DNA of 46,793 nucleotides from an uncultured Collinsella sp. GTDB taxonomy: Bacteria; Actinomycetota; Coriobacteriia; Coriobacteriales; Coriobacteriaceae. The notes beneath the pieces are model-generated. The model worked only from the letters and a program-made list of their open reading frames with translations, made no database searches and was not told the origin of the DNA. The first letter of the stretch is position 1. Each line of letters opens with the position of its first letter. The DNA lies in contig UQLF01000015.1 of assembly GCA_900541875.1 (NCBI GenBank), forward strand, positions 1 through 46,793. Direction: 5' to 3'. The position numbers and the translations under genes were made by a program. Shown here piece after piece: positions 14,294-22,048 of the stretch.

Positions 14294-16852
14294 TTACTGC
14301 CCAAAGACCTCTTCGGCAATACGAGCGCTCTCGGCGGCGTCCTTAGCGTAGTAGTCCGCGCCGATTTGCTTGGCGTATTCGGGGGTGAGTACGGCGCCGC
14401 CTACGATGATCTTGACGCCCGGCACCTCGGCATGAAGCAGCTTGATGGTCTCTTCCATGGCCACGACGGTGGTAGTCATAAGCGCCGAGAGGCCGACGAG
14501 CTTAATGTCACGCTCCTGCACGGTCTTGAGCACTTCTTGCGGGTCGACGTCGCGGCCTAGGTCAAAGACGGTGTAGCCGTAGTTATCGAGCAGCATTTTG
14601 ACGATGTTCTTGCCAATGTCGTGGATGTCGCCCTTGACGGTCGCCACGCAGATCTTGCCCTTGTCGGCAATCTCGCCGGCGGGCATCAGGCGCTTGATGG
14701 TGTCGAAGCCCACGCGTGCCGCCTCGGCCGAGGCCATGAGCTGCGGCAAGAAGAACTTGCCCTGGTCAAAGAGGACGCCCACCTCGTCGAGGGCGGGGAT
14801 AAAGTGATTGTTGATGAGGTCCATGGCGTCGTGGTCTGCCAGCAGACGCTCGGTCTCGGCAGCGATCTCGCCTTTGCGGCCCGAGACGACCATGCGACGA
14901 ATCGGGTCGTCGTTGCCGTCGGTGCCGGGGGCGCTTGCGGCAGGTGCGGCGTCGCTCGATGCTGCCTGAGCTGCCGCCGGGTTCGCGGCGATCTTGTACG
15001 GATCGGTCCAGCCGGCGTAGCGCTCGATGTATCCGGTCGAGCCCTTGTCCTCAACGCTCAAGACGCGATAGCTGTAGACGGTGTCCATAAAGCGCTTGGA
15101 GCCCGGGTTCATGATGGGGGCGTCCAGGCCTGCGCCAAAAGCGGCAGCCAAAAAGACCGAGCCCAGCAGCGGGCGGGCAGGCAGGCCAAAGCTGATGTTC
15201 GACACGCCGAGTGCGCATTTGACGCCCAGGCGCTCCTTGCACAGGGACATGGCGCGCAGGATCTGCTCGGCCTGGCGTTGATTGGTCGAGGCGGTCATGA
15301 CCAGACAGTCGATGAGGATGCGGTCCGGGCCGATACCGTAGCGGGCGGCCTCGGCCACGATGCGCTCGGCGATGGCGAAGCGAGCCTCGGCGGTATCGGG
15401 AATGCCGCCTTCGTCGAGCGTGAGGCCGACGACGTTGGTGCCGTAGTGGGCGACCAGCGGAAAGATCTCATCCATGATCTGCTGTTTGCCATTGACCGAG
15501 TTGATGATGGGCTTGCCGGCGTAGCGGCGCACGGCGGCCTCGACGGCGGCGGGGTCGGTGGAGTCGATCTGCAGCGGCAGCAGCGTGGAGCCCTGGAGCT
15601 GCTCAGTGGCCTGTTGGATAATCTTGACCTCGTCGATCTCGGGTAGGCCCACGTTGACGTCCAGGATGTCGGCGCCCTGTTCCTGCTGGCTGATGCCCTG
15701 GCTCACGACGTAGTCCAGGTCGCCGTCGCGCAGGGCCTGCTGCAAGCGCTTTTTGCCGGTGGGATTGATGCGCTCGCCGATGACAGCGATCTTGTGGCCG
15801 TCGCAGGGAAGGTCCACGACCGTTTGGGCGCTCGTGACCGACATGCTGGGCTTGCGGCGGCGCGGGCTGGGCGTGTGGTTGTCGATAAGCGTGCGCAAGG
15901 CCGCCATATGCGCCGGCGTGGTTCCGCAGCAACCGCCCACGACGCTCACGCCGTCCTCGATCATGCCGGCGACGGCCTCGGCGTATTCGGGCGCCTGGAT
16001 ATCAAAGACGGTGTTGCCGTCGTCGTCCACATGGGGGAGTCCTGCATTGGCCTGCACCATGATGGGCTTGTCGGTAACAGTGAGCATGCGCGCAGCGAGT
16101 CCTCGGAGCTCGGCCGGGCCCTGGCTGCAGTTGATGCCCAAAACGTCGGCGCCGATGGCGTCGAGCGTGATGGCGGCCACCTCGGGACTCGTGCCCAGAA
16201 ACGTGCGGCCGTCTTCCTCAAAGGTCATGGTGGCAAAGACGGGCAGGTCGGAGTTCTCGCGGCAGGCGAGGACGGCCGCCTTGATCTCGGCCAGGTCGGT
16301 CATAGTCTCGATAATAAAGAGGTCCACGCCCGCGGCGACGCCGGCGCGCACTTCCTCGGCAAAAAGGTCGTAGGCCTCGTCAAAGCTGAGGGTGCCTAAG
16401 GGGCGAAGCAGCGCGCCGATGGGGCCGATGTCACCGGCGACGTAGCGGGCGCCGGCCTCGCGGGCACAGGCGACGGCCGCGGCAAAGACGTCTGCCACGG
16501 TGGCGGCACCGTCGAGCTTGTGGGCATTGGCGCCAAAGGTGTTGGCGGTAATCACGTCGCAGCCGGCCTCGACGTACTGGCGCTGAATGTCGGTAATGAC
16601 CTGGGGCTCCTCAAAGTTGAGCAGCTCGGGCAGGGCGCCGGCCTTCATGCCGGCCGCCTGCAGCATGGTACCCATGCCGCCGTCGAACAGGAGGTGTCCC
16701 GTGCCCTCGATGGCGGCGCGCAGGCGATCGTCCTTAATGCGAAGGTCGTCGATCGTGCGCGTCTTGTATGCAGCGCCATTACGGCGTGCGGCATCAACGG
16801 GTGCCGCCAATGCAGTGCCGTCAGAATCATGAGTGATAAGCGGAGTAAACAT
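14294..16852 (-). CDS. metH: Cobalamin-dependent methionine synthase, without activation domain
   Basis: MetH transfers a methyl group from 5-methyltetrahydrofolate through cobalamin to homocysteine. The 852-residue protein has the homocysteine domain (about 50-340; zinc cysteines in GINCSQGP and VGGCCGTTPAHM), the pterin-binding domain (about 355-620; VIGERINPTGKK, ADILDVNVG), an Ala-rich linker near 625-650, and the cobalamin cap and Rossmann domains with DIHDIG (Asp742, His744) and VGLSALMTTT. It ends there: the C-terminal AdoMet reactivation domain of the enteric enzyme is absent, and a homologous protein is encoded just upstream. ATG 16852 follows TTAGGAG at 8 bp; the gap from the upstream gene is 9 bp. 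Confidence 0.95.
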   Translation of the reverse strand: MFTPLITHDSDGTALAAPVDAARRNGAAYKTRTIDDLRIKDDRLRAAIEGTGHLLFDGGMGTMLQAAGMKAGALPELLNFEEPQVITDIQRQYVEAGCDVITANTFGANAHKLDGAATVADVFAAAVACAREAGARYVAGDIGPIGALLRPLGTLSFDEAYDLFAEEVRAGVAAGVDLFIIETMTDLAEIKAAVLACRENSDLPVFATMTFEEDGRTFLGTSPEVAAITLDAIGADVLGINCSQGPAELRGLAARMLTVTDKPIMVQANAGLPHVDDDGNTVFDIQAPEYAEAVAGMIEDGVSVVGGCCGTTPAHMAALRTLIDNHTPSPRRRKPSMSVTSAQTVVDLPCDGHKIAVIGERINPTGKKRLQQALRDGDLDYVVSQGISQQEQGADILDVNVGLPEIDEVKIIQQATEQLQGSTLLPLQIDSTDPAAVEAAVRRYAGKPIINSVNGKQQIMDEIFPLVAHYGTNVVGLTLDEGGIPDTAEARFAIAERIVAEAARYGIGPDRILIDCLVMTASTNQRQAEQILRAMSLCKERLGVKCALGVSNISFGLPARPLLGSVFLAAAFGAGLDAPIMNPGSKRFMDTVYSYRVLSVEDKGSTGYIERYAGWTDPYKIAANPAAAQAASSDAAPAASAPGTDGNDDPIRRMVVSGRKGEIAAETERLLADHDAMDLINNHFIPALDEVGVLFDQGKFFLPQLMASAEAARVGFDTIKRLMPAGEIADKGKICVATVKGDIHDIGKNIVKMLLDNYGYTVFDLGRDVDPQEVLKTVQERDIKLVGLSALMTTTVVAMEETIKLLHAEVPGVKIIVGGAVLTPEYAKQIGADYYAKDAAESARIAEEVFGQ

Positions 16853-16861
16853 CGAGGGCTC

Positions 16862-17650
16862 CTAATGGCTGGAATAGCAGGTGGTGTGGGCGGCGCGGAA
16901 GCGGCAGTGCTCGCGCATGCGGCAGATATTGCAGGTGGGGCGGCTCTGGGCGTCGTGGACTTCGCCGTCGAATAGGCCGATCACCGCGGTCACGCTCTTG
17001 GTGGGCATGAGCAGGCTGGTGGGGGTGACGGTAAGCCCGATGAGGCGCGTGGCGTTGAGTGCATCCACGATCGAGCGCTGGGCAGAGAGCGGGCAGTCGC
17101 CATAGCCGGGACTGAAGCGCCAGTTGCCGGCGAGCCCGTGTGCGGCGGCCGCAGCCTTGACTTGCTGGTCCATCTGCTCGACGGCGGCCTCCACGTAGGC
17201 GGAGCACGCGGCGTCGAGCACGGCGCCCTCCAGGGGATGTTGGGCTCCCGTGGTGCGCAGACGACGCTCGGCGTCCATGCCGAGGGTGCAGGCCATGAGC
17301 GCGGCCATGCGGGCATCTTTGAGATGTCGATAGATATCACGACCGCGCAGCTCAACGTTGGTGCCAACCAGACGGATGCTGGGCTCTCCTTGCTCGTCCA
17401 CGCTCGTGGCATCGATGGCAAATACGCGGCGCACGCCACGGGGCTCAATGTCCAGCTCAAGGCGCTCGACCACAAGCTCAATACGCTGCGACAGTTCGGG
17501 CTCAATCTGCTGGCCGCCGTAACCCAGATACCGCAGCATCTCGGCACGGTCGACACGGGGATGGTGCGCAGCATCGACACGGTAAAGCGCCGGCGACGCA
17601 AGGTCGGCCGGCACTTCGACAGCGGTTGTATCGATGTGCGGTTTTTCCAT
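16862..17650 (-). CDS. Stand-alone methionine synthase activation-domain protein
   Basis: This 262-residue protein resembles the C-terminal reactivation domain of MetH, which uses AdoMet to remethylate cobalamin that has become oxidised. Marks are the N-terminal DRAEMLRYLGYGGQQIEP, an ALMACTLGMDAERRL helix, and the AdoMet-binding core NWRFSPGYGDCPLSAQRSIV, which matches the RxxxGYxxCP element of that domain. A cysteine cluster near the C-terminus (CNICRMREHC) is an addition that could bind metal. Its ATG overlaps the metF stop in TAATG, and metH follows 9 bp later, so the three are one operon. A separate activation protein is known from Thermotoga; the assignment here is strong by context. 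Confidence 0.88.
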   Translation of the reverse strand: MEKPHIDTTAVEVPADLASPALYRVDAAHHPRVDRAEMLRYLGYGGQQIEPELSQRIELVVERLELDIEPRGVRRVFAIDATSVDEQGEPSIRLVGTNVELRGRDIYRHLKDARMAALMACTLGMDAERRLRTTGAQHPLEGAVLDAACSAYVEAAVEQMDQQVKAAAAAHGLAGNWRFSPGYGDCPLSAQRSIVDALNATRLIGLTVTPTSLLMPTKSVTAVIGLFDGEVHDAQSRPTCNICRMREHCRFRAAHTTCYSSH

Positions 17651-18522
17651 TACCCCAGGCGCTCCATAATGGTCGCGGCGATCGCAGGACGGTTCATAGT
17701 GTACAGGTGCAGGCCGTCGGCGCCGTGCTCCTTGAGGTCGCAAAGCTGGCGGGCGGCATAATCTACACCGGCTGCCTGCAGGCTCTCGGGGTCGTTCTCG
17801 TACTTGGCGAGAATCTTGATGACGGGGGAGGGCAGCGACGCGCCGCACATAAAGACCATGCGGCTGATCTGCGACTTGCCCATAAACGGCATGATGCCTG
17901 CGGTAATGGGCACGGTGATGCCGGCCTTGTCGGCAAGCTCGCGGAAGCGATAGAAGCACTCGTTATCAAAGAAGAGCTGTGTCACAAAGAAGCTCGCGCC
18001 GGCGTCTTGCTTTTGCTTGAGGTGTTCGACCGAGAGGTTGAGATCCTCACAGGCAATGTGGCCCTCGGGGTAGGCTGCGGCGCCCACGCAAAAGCCGGCG
18101 TCGACGAGCTCGGGGATGAGGTCGCGGGCGTAGGCGTAGTCCGAGGCGGGCTTGTCGTCCTCGGTCGCGCCGGCGGGGAGATCGCCGCGCAGGGCCAGGA
18201 TGTTTTCCACGCCGGCGGTGCGATACTCGTCGATCTTGGCGGCGATATCGGCATGCGAGCGGCCCACGCAGGTAAGGTGTGCCACCGAGGGCGTGTCGAA
18301 TTCGCTCGAAATCATATGCGCGATGGGGGCGGTGGCGGCACCGTTGCCCGAGCCGCCGGCCGAGCAGGTGACCGAGACAAAGCTCGGCGAAAGCTTGCAC
18401 AGATTGCCTGCCACTTCGCGAGCCGTGTCGAGGGTGAGCTCGCCCTTGGGCGGGAACATCTCAAACGAAATGGGCGCGGTGCCCTGGGATGCTGCCTGCT
18501 TAAAAACCTCGTCGACGCGCAT
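17650..18522 (-). CDS. metF: 5,10-methylenetetrahydrofolate reductase
   Basis: MetF makes 5-methyltetrahydrofolate, the methyl donor for MetH, using a flavin in a TIM barrel. The 290-residue protein has the N-terminal ISFEMFPPKGE (catalytic Glu), FVSVTCSAGGSG, HLTCVGRS, ILALRGDLPAG, and the C-terminal DAGASFFVTQLFFDNECFYRF and TAGIMPFMG, all in family order. ATG 18522 follows GAGGAG. It is the first gene of the minus-strand operon metF-activator-metH, so methyl supply, transfer and reactivation are co-produced. No SAM or cobalamin riboswitch is recognisable in the leader. Confidence 0.95.
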   Translation of the reverse strand: MRVDEVFKQAASQGTAPISFEMFPPKGELTLDTAREVAGNLCKLSPSFVSVTCSAGGSGNGAATAPIAHMISSEFDTPSVAHLTCVGRSHADIAAKIDEYRTAGVENILALRGDLPAGATEDDKPASDYAYARDLIPELVDAGFCVGAAAYPEGHIACEDLNLSVEHLKQKQDAGASFFVTQLFFDNECFYRFRELADKAGITVPITAGIMPFMGKSQISRMVFMCGASLPSPVIKILAKYENDPESLQAAGVDYAARQLCDLKEHGADGLHLYTMNRPAIAATIMERLG

Positions 18523-18673
18523 ATCGTGCTCCTCTAGATACGTAATAGTGTGATGTGTTGTGTAAGGATTCTACAGCACCACTGTGCCACGGTGGAGTTT
18601 CACTCGCTATTTGAGGATACCAATCAAAGATGCCTTGCTATCGGCATTGCCTATAACAGAGCGGCTAATTTTT

Positions 18674-18729
18674 CCACGGGCTATAAAGACTGGTATTTCG
18701 CATCAAATACCAGTCTTTATAGCCCGTGG
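18674..18729. repeat. 25-bp perfect inverted repeat, 6-base loop
   Basis: Bases 18674-18698 are the exact complement of 18705-18729; the stem begins CCACGGGCTATAAAGACTGG. It lies in the 427-bp divergent gap between metF (minus) and glnN (plus), so it is upstream of both genes. Neither strand has a T-run after the stem, so it is not an ordinary terminator. It could encode a small structured RNA or be a repeated palindromic element. Confidence 0.8.
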
Positions 18730-18843
18730 CAAATGAGCTACCCGTAAACTGTGCGGGGAGGTCTGCAATTTATGCAGTTGATTGGCTGTTGAGGGTGGCA
18801 ACGCCGCCGCGATGCGGTAACCTCATTGATTGGTTTCGCGACA

Positions 18844-18870
18844 GTAACATAACGGTAATGTTGCGGAAAC
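18844..18870. promoter_or_regulatory. Candidate nitrogen-control (GlnR-like) box upstream of glnN
   Basis: GTAAC (18844-18848), GTAAT (18855-18859) and GAAAC (18866-18870) are each separated by exactly 6 bp. This resembles the actinobacterial GlnR box, in which GTnAC and GAAAC half-sites alternate at 6-bp spacing. It lies 80 bp before the glutamine synthetase start. Whether this organism has a GlnR protein is unknown. Confidence 0.35.
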
Positions 18871-18949
18871 ACGGCGAGTCTAAGCTATGACTCGTTCGTT
18901 AGTAATCAACACCGCTTCTCACGCGGTGCCGATACGAAGGGAGTTCCGT

Positions 18950-21037
<2,088 letters not shown>

Positions 21038-21068
21038 AGCGTAACTGACATATCGTCACGGTATTGAG

Positions 21069-21103
21069 CCGGGGTCCGCATCATGCGGGCCCCGGTTTTG
21101 TTT
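21069..21103 (+). terminator. glnN terminator
   Basis: A 12-bp stem with a TCA loop (21069-21080 with 21084-21095) runs into TTTTGTTT. It lies 31 bp after the glnN stop. Confidence 0.9.
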
Positions 21104-21161
21104 GCGAAGGACGCTTTGGGGTCCGTTTTGCAACTGATTCGCCCATGCAATAAGGGGTCGT

Positions 21162-21376
21162 GGGCAAAAAACGCCAAATATGAGTACTGTCACAAATCAT
21201 GTACCATTATTAATTTACAAAATTTGCAGTGTTACGCAACATATGTCCAAGTACTTCGCCGATAAACGTCTGCAATTCTTCCGCCGTAGGACTCCTGACG
21301 GCTAAATCGCCTTCTGAAGGCATGAAATCGCTGTAACTAAAATGGTAACAGTACTCATATTTGCCATTTTTTGACC
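21162..21376. repeat. Repeat with 29-bp inverted ends
   Basis: Bases 21162-21190 and 21348-21376 are inverted copies with three mismatches, sharing GCAAATATGAGTACTGT-like sequence. Both arms can be read as peptides of the form W-KN-KYEYC, which suggests a decayed or mobile small element rather than a real gene. The enclosed 157 bp is AT-rich compared with its surroundings and contains no supported gene. Confidence 0.65.
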
Positions 21377-21401
21377 ACAGGCCTTGCGATGATGCCGGGA
21401 T

Positions 21402-21429
21402 CCGCACCCTGTCGGGTTCGAATCCCGGC
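21402..21429. repeat. Antisense T-arm copy B at the tRNA-Glu locus
   Basis: This 28-bp sequence is identical to 21591-21618. It contains GGGTTCGAATCCC, a consensus T-arm, in the orientation opposite to tRNA-Glu. It is enclosed by a 10-bp inverted repeat, ATGCCGGGAT (21392-21401) and ATCCCGGCAT (21422-21431). There is no acceptor stem or anticodon arm, so it is not a tRNA gene. Confidence 0.8.
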
Positions 21430-21440
21430 ATATCGGTAGC

Positions 21441-21501
21441 AAAAAGCCCGCTACCGAATTGATAACGGGCTGCTCAGATTCTGTGGTGCCCCCAGCGGGA
21501 T
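21441..21501 (-). repeat. Partial duplicate of the tRNA-Glu 3' end and its terminator
   Basis: Bases 21484-21501 are identical to the last 18 bases of tRNA-Glu including CCA (21673-21690). On the minus strand they are followed by a terminator-like stem (21441-21472) almost identical to that of the true gene (21627-21665). It is a truncated tandem duplicate lying downstream of the intact tRNA. Confidence 0.8.
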
Positions 21502-21563
21502 GTCCGCGTGCGGCTGGCGCCGCCCGCCTTCGCTGCGTCGCTTCGTTCCTTGCGTGCTGCGCT

Positions 21564-21618
21564 GGAAAACGCTTGCGCGTTTCCTCAGCTCCGCACCCTG
21601 TCGGGTTCGAATCCCGGC
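21564..21618. repeat. Antisense T-arm copy A with GC-rich hairpin
   Basis: The T-arm-like block 21591-21618 is the exact twin of 21402-21429. Next to it, 21564-21584 forms a hairpin that reads on the minus strand GGAAACGCGCAAGCGTTTTC, closely matching the hairpin beside the tmRNA copy at 2238-2256. The arrangement repeats the one seen downstream of ssrA. Confidence 0.75.
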
Positions 21619-21626
21619 GTTGGGGA

Positions 21627-21665
21627 AGAAAAAAGCCCGTCACCGAATTGGTAACGAGCTTCTTA
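21627..21665 (-). terminator. tRNA-Glu terminator
   Basis: On the minus strand, AGCTCGTTACC pairs with GGTGACGGGCT around AATTC (one mismatch and one G-U pair), followed by TTTTTT. It starts about 12 bases after the CCA end of tRNA-Glu. Confidence 0.85.
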
Positions 21666-21672
21666 ATTTAAA

Positions 21673-21749
21673 TGGTGCCCCCAGCGGGATTCGAACCCGC
21701 GATATCCACCTTGAAAGGGTGGCGTCCTTGGCCGCTAGACGATGGGGAC
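21673..21749 (-). tRNA. tRNA-Glu (anticodon UUC)
   Basis: Read on the minus strand, the 77 bases begin GTCCCCATCGTCTAGC and end in an encoded CCA. The acceptor stem GTCCCCA pairs with TGGGGGC (one G-U). The anticodon loop is CTTTCAA with anticodon TTC, closed by CCACC/GGTGG-type pairing, and the T-arm is GCGGGTTCGAATCCCGC. It is followed by its own terminator and by a partial duplicate of its 3' end. Confidence 0.96.
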
Positions 21750-21847
21750 AGCGGGAAAGAGTATAGCAGACTTTTTTAGCCGTTCACATATCGTTGGCAA
21801 ACTGAAAAACCACCACATAGGAGCTGGCTCTCTATCCCGATCTTCAA

Positions 21848-21990
21848 ACATCTCAACCTGTAACATCTGGGCGGGCAAATCGGCTCTATCCGTTACAGAT
21901 CGAGACAAAAGGCAGGCGTCGGGACGAACATCTCATTCTGTAACAGTAAGACGACTTTTAACGGTCTAGATGTTACAGATTGAGACAAAC
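21848..21990. repeat. Two tandem hairpin units with TGTTACAG-type ends
   Basis: Four related 18-20-bp motifs occur in alternating orientation: 21848-21865 (minus), 21892-21910 (plus), 21928-21945 (minus), 21971-21990 (plus). The core is TGTTACAGATTGAGA. Those on the minus strand end GAGATGTT and those on the plus strand end GAGACAAA. They pair into two tandem imperfect hairpins of about 62 bp each, 17 bp apart, between the gatD end and the tRNA-Glu promoter region. Confidence 0.75.
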
Positions 21991-22006
21991 CGCTGGGACG
22001 GGGCAA

Positions 22007-22042
22007 AACCACCACAAAGGTGTCTATCCCTTTGTGGTGGTT
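22007..22042 (-). terminator. Terminator of the murT-gatD operon
   Basis: Perfect 14-bp arms AACCACCACAAAGG (22007-22020) and CCTTTGTGGTGGTT (22029-22042) are followed on the minus strand by TTGCCC after TTTT. It lies 7 bp after the minus-strand stop at 22049. Confidence 0.85.
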
Positions 22043-22048
22043 GGGGTG

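Noticed and set aside
12665..14560. 631-codon plus-strand open frame
   Set aside because: It lies antisense to the UPF0210 and metH genes, crosses the inverted repeat, and its translation is a Gly/Asp/His/Val-rich shadow typical of the opposite strand of GC-rich genes.
16862..17959. Longer form of the MetH activation protein
   Set aside because: The first 100 codons are an out-of-frame reading of metF; the true start is the ATG in the TAATG overlap at 17650.
21402..21429. Possible additional tRNA gene
   Set aside because: Only a T-arm-like block is present; there is no acceptor stem, D-arm or anticodon arm at the right distance.
21302..21766. Several small open frames around tRNA-Glu
   Set aside because: They are translations of duplicated tRNA 3' ends, terminators and T-arm copies, on both strands; not credible proteins.
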